Shown one piece after another: positions 46,787-56,170 of a stretch of 64,000 nucleotides of DNA (positions are counted from its first letter, which is position 1; each line of letters opens with the position of its first letter). The notes below the pieces were generated by a model. The model did no database searches and had not been told where the DNA came from. It was given only the letters and a program-made list of their open reading frames with translations. Location: NCBI RefSeq assembly GCF_012726265.1, contig NZ_JAASAG010000014.1:1-64000 (forward strand), given 5' to 3'. The stretch comes from Streptomyces sp. HNM0575 (GTDB lineage: Bacteria > Actinomycetota > Actinomycetes > Streptomycetales > Streptomycetaceae). The position numbers and the translations under genes were made by a program.

Positions 46787-46928
46787 TACCGCCGTAAGTG
46801 GGGACGCAACACCACTTTGCGGCTGATCTCCCACGGAATTGTGCACTGTTCAGGTATAGGAGCGATTCCGCTCTCACTCGAAAGAGTGCCCGGCGAAGAC
46901 CGCGGAGGACGACGTCTAGGCTGCTCCC

Positions 46929-48242
46929 GTGAGGATTCTGGTCATCGGCGGCGGCGCCCGCGAACACGCCCTGTGCCGCTCCCTTTCGCTCGACCCCGAG
47001 GTCACCGCGCTCCACTGCGCGCCCGGCAACGCCGGCATCGCGGAGGTCGCCACGGTGCACGCCGTCGACCCGACGGACGGCGCGGCCGTCGCCGCGCTCG
47101 CCGAGACGCCGCAGGTGAACGCCGATTTCGTCGTCATCGGGCCGGAGGCGCCGCTCGTCGCGGGGGTCGCGGACGCCCTGCGGGCGCGCGGCGTCGCGGT
47201 GTTCGGGCCGTCGGCCGAGGCGGCGCGGCTGGAGGGATCGAAGGCGTTCGCCAAGGACGTGATGGCCTCGGCGGGAGTGCCGACGGCGCGCAGCCACGTG
47301 TGCACGACGCCGGAGGAGGCCGACGAGGCGCTGGACGCCTTCGGTCCCCCGTACGTGGTGAAGGACGACGGCCTGGCCGCCGGCAAGGGCGTCGTGGTGA
47401 CCGGGGACCTGGAGCAGGCCCGCGCCCATGCGCGCGCCTGCGAGCGGGTCGTCATCGAGGAGTTCCTGGACGGCCCGGAGGTCTCGCTCTTCGCGGTCAC
47501 CGACGGCGAGACCGTGGTCCCGCTTCAGCCCGCGCAGGACTTCAAGCGCGCCTACGACGGAGACCAGGGCCCCAATACCGGTGGCATGGGCGCCTATTCG
47601 CCCCTCCCGTGGGCCGCGCTCGACCTGGTTGAGGAGATCGAGCGGACGGTGCTCAGGCCGACCGTCGACGAACTGCGGCGCCGCGGCACGCCGTTCTCCG
47701 GGCTGCTGTACGCGGGGCTCGCGATCACCCCGCGCGGTCTGCGCGTCATCGAGTTCAACGCCCGCTTCGGCGACCCGGAGACCCAGGCCGTACTGGCGCG
47801 GCTGCGCACGCCCCTCGCCCGGCTGCTGCACGCTGCGGCCACGCGGCGGCTGGCGGACGTGCCGCCGCTGCGCTGGAGCGACGAGGCGGCCGTGACCGTC
47901 GTGGTCGCGGCGCGCGACTACCCGGCGGCGCCCCGCACCGGTGACGTCGTCGAGGGCCTGGACGAGGTGGCGCGTGAGGACGCCCCCGAGGCGTACGTGC
48001 TGCACGCGGGCACCAAGCGCGACGGTGAGGGCCGCGTCGTCAGCGCGGGCGGGCGGGTGCTGTCGGTGACGGCGACCGGGCCGGGGCTGTCGGGGGCACG
48101 TGAGCGGGCGTACGAGGCGCTGGGGCGCATCCGGCTCGACGGGTCGCACCACCGCAGCGACATCGCGGCGGAGGCGGCGGACGCGGAGGCCGCGGCCGGC
48201 GGCGGGCCCGGGAGGGCCGGGCAGCGGACGACGGCTCCCTGA
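46929..48242 (+). CDS. purD: Phosphoribosylamine-glycine ligase
   Basis: This 437-aa ATP-grasp enzyme makes GAR from phosphoribosylamine and glycine, the second step of purine synthesis. It opens with [14 protein letters not shown], followed by GPEAPLVAG, the ATP-grasp loop [37 protein letters not shown] and [12 protein letters not shown]. All are intact. It starts with GTG 46929 and has a short low-complexity tail. It belongs to a local purine group with purC, although two unrelated genes intervene. Confidence 0.97.
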   Translation: MRILVIGGGAREHALCRSLSLDPEVTALHCAPGNAGIAEVATVHAVDPTDGAAVAALAETPQVNADFVVIGPEAPLVAGVADALRARGVAVFGPSAEAARLEGSKAFAKDVMASAGVPTARSHVCTTPEEADEALDAFGPPYVVKDDGLAAGKGVVVTGDLEQARAHARACERVVIEEFLDGPEVSLFAVTDGETVVPLQPAQDFKRAYDGDQGPNTGGMGAYSPLPWAALDLVEEIERTVLRPTVDELRRRGTPFSGLLYAGLAITPRGLRVIEFNARFGDPETQAVLARLRTPLARLLHAAATRRLADVPPLRWSDEAAVTVVVAARDYPAAPRTGDVVEGLDEVAREDAPEAYVLHAGTKRDGEGRVVSAGGRVLSVTATGPGLSGARERAYEALGRIRLDGSHHRSDIAAEAADAEAAAGGGPGRAGQRTTAP

Positions 48243-48272
48243 ACACGGCCCTGCCCACGGCCCCTTGATCAC

Positions 48273-48326
48273 GGCCCAGCCCCATGGCCCAGCCCCATGG
48301 TCCCGTGACTGCGGTCCCGTGACCGC
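48273..48326. repeat. Back-to-back short tandem duplications after purD
   Basis: GGCCCAGCCCCAT (13 bp) occurs twice at 48273-48298, directly followed by GGTCCCGTGACTGC/GGTCCCGTGACCGC (14 bp) at 48299-48326. The surrounding 425-bp gap between purD and the next gene (48243-48667) contains no recognised gene. Confidence 0.82.
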
Positions 48327-48667
48327 GGCCGCTGACCGGCTGCCCGCGGTCGTCTCTGCCTCTCGCGACAAATGGGGCTGATCGGGATTCTCCGGGCACT
48401 CCTCTCAGCCCCGCAGATGCAAGAGCTCTCCCCAAAGCCATTCCATCGAGTGACCGGAAAGCGGAGCGGCTGACGGTCGGGAGGGCCCCAACTATGGTGC
48501 CGCGCAAGCCGCATGGGGCGTTACGACCGTATGCCCGGCGGTGTCCCGAGTGGCCCCTCGCACATTGCGGTGTCGGTGCGCGGTGCCACAGTGGGGACCA
48601 TCGAAGCCCGGGACTCCGGGCCCGTCGCCCGGGAGTCCGGGTCCGTCGTGATGGGGGTGAGCAGTCG

Positions 48668-50296
48668 GTGGTGGGCCGCCAGGCAGGTACGCGCTCCGCG
48701 CGCTCGCACGCTCTCTCCGTGCTCCGCATCCGCGGCACGGCGCTCGCGCTCGCGCTGCTGCCCGCCGCGGCCGCGGTGATCGTCTTCGCCGCGGAGACGA
48801 CGGGCCGTGTCGGCGGCTCCGGCTGGGCGGGCGTGCGGCTCGCGCTGAGCTGTCTCGCGGTGCTGGTGCTGGCGACGGCGGCGGGTGTCGCCGCGGTGAT
48901 CGCCTGGTCGCGCCCGGCCGTGTCCCCCACGGTGTCCGTCGAGGAGAGCGCCGCCCCGGATCTGTACGACCTGGTGCGGGACCTGGCCGAGCGGCTGGAG
49001 GTCCCCGTGCCCTCGGCGGTTGCCCTCACCCCGGACTGCGACAGCTGGCTTGAGGACCGCTCGCACCGCACGCGCGGCCGGATTCCGCCGGTGCTGGTCA
49101 TCGGCTCGCCGTTCCTGTGGTGGATGAGGGTGGCGGAGCTGCGCGCCCTGCTGGCTCCGGTCGTCGCGGGCACCGGGCCGTCCGTGCACCCGGACATAGC
49201 GGCGTCCCGCAGGTTCGTACGGGGCCTGGACGCGGCGGTCGCGGTCGCCGACAAGGCACGGTCCGTGCGGTCCGGAGGCGCCGTGCGCCGGGCCGTGCTG
49301 CGCTTCGCGGGGCTCTGTGCGCGCATGATGCTCCGCGCGTGCGCGCCGCACGCGGCCGAGATGGAGCGGGGCGTCGCCGCGGCGGCGGCCTCCCGTGCAC
49401 AGGGTGTGGATCTCGCGCTGCGCACGGCGGCTCAGGAGCAGGTCGGCCTCGCCTACGCCGGCTGGGACAGGCTGCTCACGAGGGTGGCGCTGCCCGCCTG
49501 GCGCATCGGCCGCTGGCCCGTCCGGCTCGACGCCGGTGTGGTCTCCGCGCTGACCGAGCTCTCCCACCGCGACCGGCTCGCGGAGGGCTTCACCTCGCGT
49601 CTCGGCGAGCGGCCCGCCTGCGATCTGCTGGACGAGCCGGGCGCAGTCGACGAAGCCGTTTCGCTGCTGGCCGCCCGGCTCTTCCACGGCGGCCCGCCGG
49701 AGCCCGGCCCGTACTGGGCGCCCGTGGACTGGCAGGCGTATCCGGAAGAGGTCGTCGACCGCATCTGGCGCACCCGCGCCGCCCGCCTCTTCACCCAGCT
49801 CGACGCGCTGGACCGTCCCGGCGGCGGCCCCGCGGACGGCGGTGCCACCCCCGCCCGGATCATGAAGTGGCTGGCGGACGGCGGCGCGGGCCGCACCGAG
49901 GAGCTGGCCGCGCGCATAGGGGCCGACGCCGCGCGCGAGCAGGCCCGCCAGTCCTGGGAGGACCCGCTCGTGGCGCCGCTCATAGCCGGGGCGGGCGACG
50001 GACCCGGCGGATCCGGGGTGACGCCCATGGGCCTTCCGCTCCAGGCGCCCCGCAGCGGGCGGGAGTTGATGACGGAGCACATCACGGCGGTGATCTGCTG
50101 CGCGGCCGTGGACAGCGCGGGCGCCGCCCCGGGCCTGGACTGGCTCGACGGTCCGGCGCTGCTGCTGGACGGGGCGAGCACGGCGGATCTGACGGGCCCG
50201 GTGCTGGAGCTCGTCGAGGACGGCGACGGTCGGGCGCTGCGGGACTGGATGGCCGCCGTCGGCGTCAGGCCTGACAAGCCGGTCCGCCTCGTCTGA
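48668..50296 (+). CDS. Degenerate M48-like membrane protein (no HExxH)
   Basis: This 542-aa protein has two N-terminal membrane helices (about 18-75) and then a region that follows the layout of M48 zinc peptidases: LYDLVRDLAERLEVPVPSAVAL, then ELRALLAPVVAGTG at the place where active enzymes have ELRAVLAHELAH. The zinc-binding HExxH is therefore gone. The remaining 350 residues are helical with conserved tryptophans (PYWAPVDWQAYPEEVVDRIW). It is probably a catalytically dead, membrane-bound paralogue with a structural or regulatory role. GTG 48668, preceded by GGGGGTGAG, is the chosen start; the open frame reaches 48494. Confidence 0.62.
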   Translation: MVGRQAGTRSARSHALSVLRIRGTALALALLPAAAAVIVFAAETTGRVGGSGWAGVRLALSCLAVLVLATAAGVAAVIAWSRPAVSPTVSVEESAAPDLYDLVRDLAERLEVPVPSAVALTPDCDSWLEDRSHRTRGRIPPVLVIGSPFLWWMRVAELRALLAPVVAGTGPSVHPDIAASRRFVRGLDAAVAVADKARSVRSGGAVRRAVLRFAGLCARMMLRACAPHAAEMERGVAAAAASRAQGVDLALRTAAQEQVGLAYAGWDRLLTRVALPAWRIGRWPVRLDAGVVSALTELSHRDRLAEGFTSRLGERPACDLLDEPGAVDEAVSLLAARLFHGGPPEPGPYWAPVDWQAYPEEVVDRIWRTRAARLFTQLDALDRPGGGPADGGATPARIMKWLADGGAGRTEELAARIGADAAREQARQSWEDPLVAPLIAGAGDGPGGSGVTPMGLPLQAPRSGRELMTEHITAVICCAAVDSAGAAPGLDWLDGPALLLDGASTADLTGPVLELVEDGDGRALRDWMAAVGVRPDKPVRLV

Positions 50297-50345
50297 CGCG
50301 TACGCCCCCCGCTCGGCGTACGGCCTCCGGCCCGTGGCGTGCGCC

Positions 50346-50370
50346 AACGCCCCCTTGTCCGTGGGGCGTT
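50346..50370 (+). terminator. Hairpin terminator after the M48-like gene
   Basis: AACGCCCC and GGGGCGTT pair over a 9-nt loop, 50 bp after the stop codon. Confidence 0.68.
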
Positions 50371-50505
50371 CAAGGTCGTTAGCGGTGGTTCGCGGGGTCG
50401 TTCATGGCGGTTTCGCGGGGCCGTCCCCGGGTCCGTCCGCCGGGGGCACTGATGCGGGGGGTGACGTACTGCTCGCGTAATGTGATGGGGTGACCCCGTC
50501 GGGGG

Positions 50506-52035
50506 GTGTCGACAGGAGTGGGGGTCGGGTCACAGGTGGGGAAGGGAAACGAGATCCGGCGCTGGGAGTCGGGAGCGCTGGCGCACGCGGTCACCGACCC
50601 GTTCGGGCAGGGGCCGCTCCCCTGGCTCCGGTTCGGGGAGCAGTACTTCGACAACGGACGCATGATCCCGTGGTACGTGGACCACACCGGCCTGGACGAC
50701 GTGCTCTCCGGCGAGCGGATCCACCGCAGCCCGGGCGTGGGCCGCCCCCGTACCGCCGACGATCTGCACTGCCAGATCAAGGGCTTCGCCGGAAGCGACG
50801 GCGGCACCGCACCTGGCGAGTCGATCGACTTCCGCATCACCGTCGATCCGCCGCAGTCCTTCGGCGTCGACATCTACCGCATCGGCCACTATCAGGGCGA
50901 CGGCGCACGCAAGATCACCACGAGCCCGCGCCTGTCGGGCATCAGACAGCCGGCACCGCTCAGCGCCGGCAAGACCGTCTCCTGCCATCACTGGTGGCTC
51001 TCCTGGCGCCTCCAGATCCCCGAGCACTGGACCACCGGCGCATATGTCGCGGTCCTCACCACCGCGGACGGGCGGCACCGTTCGCACATCCCGTTCACCG
51101 TCCGCGACCGAGCGCCCGCCGACCTGCTCCTCGTGCTGCCGGACATCACGTGGCAGGCGTACAACCTCTTCCCGGAGGACGGCCGCACGGGCGCCAGCCT
51201 CTACCACGCCTGGGACGAGGACGGGCGCCTGCTGGGCGAGGCGGACGCGGCCGACACCGTCTCCTTCGACCGCCCCTTCGCCGGCGCCGGACTGCCCCTG
51301 CACGTGGGCCACGCCTACGACTTCATCCGCTGGGCCGAGCGCCACGGATACGACATCGCCTACGCCGACGCCCGCGATCTGCACTCCGGCCGAGTCGACC
51401 CGTCCGGCTGCCGCGGCGTCGTCTTCCCGGGGCACGACGAGTACTGGACGGTGCCCATGCGCCGTGCCGTGGAGCGGGCGCGCGACAAGGGCACCTCGCT
51501 GGTCTTCCTCTCCGCCAACACCATGTACTGGCAGGTGCAGTTGGACCCGTTGCCCGGCGGCGCCCCCGACCGGCTGCTGACCTGCCGGAAGCGCCGCGGC
51601 CCCGGTCGCTCCGTGCAGTGGCGAGCCCAGGGCGAGCCCGAGCAGCGCGTGCTGGGCATCCAGTACGCCGGGCAGGTGCCCGAGCCGCACCCGCTGGTCG
51701 TGCGGAACAGCGACCACTGGCTGTGGGAGTCCACCGGCATGCGCGAGGGCGACGGACTGCCCGGCCTGGTCGCCGGCGAGGCCGACTGCTACCACCCGCG
51801 TACGAGCCTGCCGGCCCACTCCGAGCGTGTGCTGCTCGCGCACTCCCCGTACCGGGACGCGCGCGGCGTCCGCCGCCACCAGGAGACGTCCCTCTACCGG
51901 GCCCCGTCGGGGGCGCTGGTCTTCTGCTCCGGCACCTTCGCCTGGTCGCCCGCTCTCGACCGCCCCGGCCACGTGGACCCTCGCGTCCAGCGGGCCACGG
52001 CCAACCTCCTCGACCGGGTCCGCAAGGGCAGCTGA
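50506..52035 (+). CDS. N,N-dimethylformamidase beta-subunit-like protein
   Basis: This 509-aa protein shows the large C-terminal domain of N,N-dimethylformamidase large subunits: SIDFRITVDPPQSFGVDIYRIGHYQGDGARK, LLVLPDITWQAYNLF, HAYDFIRWAERHGYDIAYADARDLH, VVFPGHDEYWTVPMRRAVERA and SANTMYWQVQ. In that enzyme the domain carries the iron site and active cleft. No small subunit gene is present, so the substrate is open. The first 10 residues from GTG 50506 are glycine/valine repeats; family similarity starts near GTG 50536, which may be the true start. Confidence 0.72.
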   Translation: MSTGVGVGSQVGKGNEIRRWESGALAHAVTDPFGQGPLPWLRFGEQYFDNGRMIPWYVDHTGLDDVLSGERIHRSPGVGRPRTADDLHCQIKGFAGSDGGTAPGESIDFRITVDPPQSFGVDIYRIGHYQGDGARKITTSPRLSGIRQPAPLSAGKTVSCHHWWLSWRLQIPEHWTTGAYVAVLTTADGRHRSHIPFTVRDRAPADLLLVLPDITWQAYNLFPEDGRTGASLYHAWDEDGRLLGEADAADTVSFDRPFAGAGLPLHVGHAYDFIRWAERHGYDIAYADARDLHSGRVDPSGCRGVVFPGHDEYWTVPMRRAVERARDKGTSLVFLSANTMYWQVQLDPLPGGAPDRLLTCRKRRGPGRSVQWRAQGEPEQRVLGIQYAGQVPEPHPLVVRNSDHWLWESTGMREGDGLPGLVAGEADCYHPRTSLPAHSERVLLAHSPYRDARGVRRHQETSLYRAPSGALVFCSGTFAWSPALDRPGHVDPRVQRATANLLDRVRKGS

Positions 52036-52241
52036 GCCGGCACCGGTCCGGCACCGGTCCGGCCCGGCTCGGGCACGGTCCCGGCATCGACCGGGCACGG
52101 TCCCCGCACGGGCCCGGGAGGTGTGCGAAGCCGCCGTACGGGACAATCGGGAGCTGAAGCGCGCCTGCTCGCGTGCCGCCGCACCGTCCGGTGCCGCCCC
52201 GCACCGGCTTGCACCGACCCGTACCGACCCCGGAGGACCCC

Positions 52242-53180
52242 GTGTCCGGATTCGTGGAGAAGCCCGACCCCGTACAGGTTCCGGGCCTGCTGCACCTGCA
52301 CACCGGCAAGGTGCGCGACCTGTACCGCAACGAGGCGGGCGACCTGGTCATGGTGGCCAGCGACCGCATCTCCGCGTACGACTGGGTGCTGCCCACCGAG
52401 ATCCCCGACAAGGGCAGGATCCTCACGCAGCTGTCCCTGTGGTGGTTCGAGCAGCTGGCCGACCTCGTCCCCAACCACGTCCTCGGCACCGACGTTCCGG
52501 AGGGCGCGCCCGCAGACTGGGAGGGGCGCACCATGGTGTGCCGTTCGCTGCGCATGATCCCGGTGGAGTGCGTCGCGCGCGGCTATCTGACGGGCTCGGG
52601 CCTCGCGGAGTACGAGCAGACGCGTACGGTCTGCGGCCTGGCGCTGCCCGAAGGGCTCACCGACGGCTCGGAGTTGCCCGGCCCGATCTTCACGCCCGCC
52701 ACGAAGGCGGCCGTCGGCGACCACGACGAGAACGTCAGCTACGAGGAGGTCGCACGCGAGGTCGGTGCCGAAACCGCCGCGCAGCTGCGCCAGTTGACGC
52801 TCGCCGTCTACCAGCGGGCCCGTGACGTCGCCCTGGACCGGGGCATCATCCTCGCCGACACCAAGTTCGAGTTCGGGCACGGCGGGGCCGAAGGCGAGGA
52901 CGGGATCGGCGTGCACGCCGAGTCGGACGTCGGGCTCGTACTCGGCGACGAGGTGCTCACCCCCGACTCGTCCCGCTTCTGGCCCGCGGAGCAGTGGGAG
53001 CCGGGCAGGCGGCAGCCGTCGTTCGACAAGCAGTTCGTGCGCGACTGGCTCTCCGGTCCGGACTCCGGCTGGGACAGGCAGGGCCAGGAGCCACCGCCGC
53101 CGCTGCCCGACCGGATCGTGGAACGGACCCGCGAGAAGTACGTGCAGGCGTACCGAATGCTCACGGGCCTCGACTGGTGA
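52242..53180 (+). CDS. purC: SAICAR synthetase
   Basis: This 312-aa enzyme joins CAIR and aspartate to form SAICAR in purine synthesis. HLHTGKVRDLYRN, VASDRISAYDWVLPTEIPDKG, PVECVARGYLTGSG, IFTPATKA and ILADTKFEFG are all present, and the C-terminus KYVQAYRMLTGLDW is typical. GTG 52242 follows GGAGGA. The 206-bp gap upstream holds CCGGCACCGGT duplicated in tandem and a possible promoter. Confidence 0.96.
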   Translation: MSGFVEKPDPVQVPGLLHLHTGKVRDLYRNEAGDLVMVASDRISAYDWVLPTEIPDKGRILTQLSLWWFEQLADLVPNHVLGTDVPEGAPADWEGRTMVCRSLRMIPVECVARGYLTGSGLAEYEQTRTVCGLALPEGLTDGSELPGPIFTPATKAAVGDHDENVSYEEVAREVGAETAAQLRQLTLAVYQRARDVALDRGIILADTKFEFGHGGAEGEDGIGVHAESDVGLVLGDEVLTPDSSRFWPAEQWEPGRRQPSFDKQFVRDWLSGPDSGWDRQGQEPPPPLPDRIVERTREKYVQAYRMLTGLDW

Positions 53181-53287
53181 CGCCACGGTCCGGTCGCCGA
53201 ACACGCCAGTTGCCGAACACGCGGACAGTTTCCCGGAGTCGGTTCCTCCGCCCGGACCGGCCCATAGAGGGGCAGACCCGCACCATA

Positions 53288-53315
53288 TGAAGGGCCCTTT
53301 CGAAATGGTCCTTCA
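53288..53315. promoter_or_regulatory. 28-bp imperfect palindrome upstream of the TrmB/LuxR-type gene
   Basis: TGAAGGGCCCTTTC is followed directly by GAAATGGTCCTTCA, whose reverse complement matches the first arm at 12 of 14 positions. It lies 128 bp upstream of the regulator start, in a 263-bp gap with no gene, and is a likely operator. Confidence 0.68.
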
Positions 53316-53443
53316 ATGAGGGGTGTTGGACGCCTTCGTTTTTTCTATGCTCGGAAGCCTGTTCAGGCACGTGGGTTGCCAAGCTTTGACCATCCGCCCA
53401 TGTGCACGGGGTCTGGCGGGCGACCGGACAGGGGGAAACGGCC

Positions 53444-54466
53444 TTGGGTACGAACGAGATGTCGTATCTCGGTCTCACCGAGGAACAGGAACAGATTTAC
53501 CGGCTCTGTCTGAGGGAGCCCGGCATAGGTCTCGACGGTCTCATCGACCAGCTCCGGCTGCCCCCCAACGCGGCGCGGCGAGAGCTTCGCCGGCTGCGTG
53601 AGCTGGGTCTGCTGCGGAACGAGGGCTTCTCCCCCGGTCGGAGCGCGGCGGACGACGAGGGCCTGGCCGCCGCGGACCCGGACGTGGCGGTCGCCAGGCT
53701 CCTCGATCTGCGGCTGCACGAGCTGCACGAGAAGCTCCAACGGGTCACCCAGCTCCAGCCGTTGGTGGCGTCGCTGCGTGCGGAGCGCGGCGAGGTGCGC
53801 GAGCCGGCGGTCGTCGGCATCGAGCAGGTCACGGACGTGCCGAAGATCCGCGACCGCATCGACGACCTGGCGTTCTTCGCCCGCGAGGAGGTGGCGGTCG
53901 TGGAACCGGGCGTCGCGCTGCGGCAGGACGAGATCGACCAGGCACGCCCGCGGGTGCTGCGCTGTCTGCGAAGAGGACTCTCGGTGCGGACGGTCATGGT
54001 CCGCAAGGCCCTCGACCACCCGCCGACCGTTGCGTATCTGCGGGAGCTGGAGTCGCACGGGGCGCGCGTACGGCTGGTCACCCACACCACGGCCCGTATC
54101 CAGATGTACGACCGCCGCACCGCGGTCGTGCCCGTCGATCCCGAAGAGGACGCGCGGGGCGCGCTGTTCGCGCAGGAGACGGGCCTGGTCTCCAACATCC
54201 TCGCCCTGTTCGAGTCGATCTGGGCCGAGTCGGAGGACCTGGGCACGCTGCTCGGCGAGTGGCGGCCCGAGGAGAGCGCGCCCTCCGAACTGGAGCGGAT
54301 GGTGCTGCGGGCCATGTGCTCAGGGGGCAAGGACGAGGCGGGGGCGCGCGACCTGGGAGTCTCCGTACGCACCTATCGGCGATACGTCGCGGACCTGATG
54401 CAGCTGCTCGGCGCCGGCAACCGGCCGCAGGCGGCGCTGCTCGCCCGCGAGCGCGGCTGGATCTGA
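53444..54466 (+). CDS. TrmB/LuxR-type transcriptional regulator
   Basis: This 340-aa protein has an N-terminal TrmB-like helix-turn-helix (about 5-65: LTEEQEQIYRLCLREPGIGLDGLIDQLRLPPNAARRELRRL), a middle domain with a helix LHELHEKLQRV and a ligand-binding-like fold (about 105-255), and a C-terminal LuxR-type HTH (ARDLGVSVRTYRRYVADLMQLLGAGNRPQAALLARERGWI). The TTG at 53444 is preceded by GGGGGAAA at a proper distance. It converges with the presumed RiPP oxidoreductase, so a link to that locus is possible but unproven. Confidence 0.8.
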   Translation: MGTNEMSYLGLTEEQEQIYRLCLREPGIGLDGLIDQLRLPPNAARRELRRLRELGLLRNEGFSPGRSAADDEGLAAADPDVAVARLLDLRLHELHEKLQRVTQLQPLVASLRAERGEVREPAVVGIEQVTDVPKIRDRIDDLAFFAREEVAVVEPGVALRQDEIDQARPRVLRCLRRGLSVRTVMVRKALDHPPTVAYLRELESHGARVRLVTHTTARIQMYDRRTAVVPVDPEEDARGALFAQETGLVSNILALFESIWAESEDLGTLLGEWRPEESAPSELERMVLRAMCSGGKDEAGARDLGVSVRTYRRYVADLMQLLGAGNRPQAALLARERGWI

Positions 54467-54637
54467 GAGCGCGGCGGGAAGCGGGGCCGAACCGATGCCG
54501 CAACTGCGGCCGGAATTGCGGCAGTCGCGGGATCCGGGGCAGTCGCTGGATCCGGGGCGCGGCGGATGTGAGGCCGCGGCCCGCCGCGAGGGCCGAGAGC
54601 CGGGAACGGTGCCCGGTCTTCGGGCGTCCGTGCCGTC

Positions 54638-56170
54638 TCAGCCCCGGCCCGCCGGGCCCTCCCGGTCCGCCGGATCCGCGGGGCCTCCCGGCGCCGACGT
54701 GGGCGACGCGGACGGCGGCGCCGGCTCCGGCCCAAGTGACGGCGCCTCGCGGATGCCGAAGCGGTGACGCAGCGCGGAGAGCGCCGCGAGGTGGCCGCAC
54801 ATTCCGTGCACGCCCGGCCCGGGCGGCGTCGACGCCGAGCACAGGAAGACCCCGGGCAGCGGGGTGCGCCACGGGTCGAGGCGTGGGACGGGCCGGGCGA
54901 CCGACTGGTACAGCGTCATCGCACCGGCACCGATGTCGCCGCCCCTGTAGTTGGGGTTGTACGTCTCCAGGTCGCCGGCGGGCACGCCGCGCGCCGCGAG
55001 GACGGTGTCGGAGAAGCCCGGCGCGTACTTCTCGACGCGTGAGCGCACCAGGTCGACCGGGTCGCGCGGATCGCCGTTCGGCACGTGCGCGTACGCCCAC
55101 ACGGGACGCCTGCCCTCGCGTGCGCGCCCGGGGTCGGTGGCCGCCGGGTCGACGAGCAGTACGAACGGCTCGCCGGTGGGTGTGCCCCGTACCGTCAGCC
55201 CTTCCTGGCGGGCGATCGCGGTGTGGCTTCCGCCGAGGTGGACGGTGCCGGCGCGCCCCACCTCCGGGTTGGTCCACGGGATCGGACCGGAGACCAGGAA
55301 GTCGGCCTTCGCGGCGCCCGGCCCGTAGCGGAAGCGCCTCAACTGCCGTGCGTAGCGCGCCGGGAGGCGGTCCCCGGCGAGGCGGAGCAGCTGGTCGGGC
55401 CCGGTGTCGAGGAGGACGGCGCGGGCGTGGTCCAGCTCGTGCAGGGAGGTGATGAGGGAGCCGGTGTGGAGGGTGCCGCCGTGTGCGCGTACGTCGTCGG
55501 CCATGGCGTGCGCGATGCGTTCGCTGCCGCCGCGCGGCAGCGGCCAGCCCGCGCCGTGCGCGAGCTGGCCCAGCAGCATCGCCACCGCGTCCGAGGCGAG
55601 GGACGGCAGCTTGCCCACGGCGTGCGCGGCGACCCCGGTGAGCAGCGCCGGCGCGACATCGCCGCGGAAGCCCCGGATCAGCCGGCGGGGCAGCAGCCGT
55701 GCCGCCAGCAGCAGCGGCGCGACGGGGTCGCCGGGCAGGGAGCGCTGGCCGTCCATGAAGAAGTCGACCAGCCCGGTGGAGTGTTCGAGCAGCGGTTCCA
55801 TCAGCTGCCGCCAGCGCGGCCCGTCGGCGCCGAGGCCGTCGCACGTGGCGTCGAGACCGGGGAAGGCGAGGCCCGCGCGCCCGTCGTCGAGCGGATGCGC
55901 GTAACCGATGTCGGGGCCGATCAGTTCGACCCCGCGCGCCGCGAGGTCGAACTCCCGGAAGAATCGCGACGCGGCGGCCATCGGATGGACGGCCGAGCAC
56001 ACGTCGTGCCGGATGTCGCCGTCGAAGTACGCCTCGCAGCGCAGGCCGCCGCCCACGGACCCGGCGGCCTCGTGCATCTCGACCCGCAGACCCGCGCGGG
56101 CCAGAGTCACCGCCGCCGCGAGGCCGTTCGGGCCGCTGCCGACGACCGCCGCGTCGACGGTGTACGTCAC
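54638..56170 (-). CDS. Phytoene-desaturase-like FAD oxidoreductase (last gene of the linaridin-like locus)
   Basis: This 510-aa flavoprotein has the dinucleotide-binding AAVVGSGPNGLAAAVTLARAGL and the C-terminal FAD-contact PGPGVHGMCGHLAALSAL of phytoene-desaturase-like amine oxidases, ending in a Pro/Ser/Ala-rich tail. It lacks carotenoid neighbours. Instead it overlaps the exporter gene by GTGA (start 56170, exporter stop 56167), so it belongs to the same operon as the precursor peptides. Some linaridin clusters encode such an oxidoreductase, with redox tailoring as the probable job; this family assignment is from memory. Confidence 0.8.
   Translation of the reverse strand: MTYTVDAAVVGSGPNGLAAAVTLARAGLRVEMHEAAGSVGGGLRCEAYFDGDIRHDVCSAVHPMAAASRFFREFDLAARGVELIGPDIGYAHPLDDGRAGLAFPGLDATCDGLGADGPRWRQLMEPLLEHSTGLVDFFMDGQRSLPGDPVAPLLLAARLLPRRLIRGFRGDVAPALLTGVAAHAVGKLPSLASDAVAMLLGQLAHGAGWPLPRGGSERIAHAMADDVRAHGGTLHTGSLITSLHELDHARAVLLDTGPDQLLRLAGDRLPARYARQLRRFRYGPGAAKADFLVSGPIPWTNPEVGRAGTVHLGGSHTAIARQEGLTVRGTPTGEPFVLLVDPAATDPGRAREGRRPVWAYAHVPNGDPRDPVDLVRSRVEKYAPGFSDTVLAARGVPAGDLETYNPNYRGGDIGAGAMTLYQSVARPVPRLDPWRTPLPGVFLCSASTPPGPGVHGMCGHLAALSALRHRFGIREAPSLGPEPAPPSASPTSAPGGPADPADREGPAGRG

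Noticed and set aside
54638-56170. Carotenoid biosynthesis gene
   Set aside because: The phytoene-desaturase-like fold is present, but no phytoene synthase or other crt genes are nearby and the gene overlaps the RiPP exporter gene.
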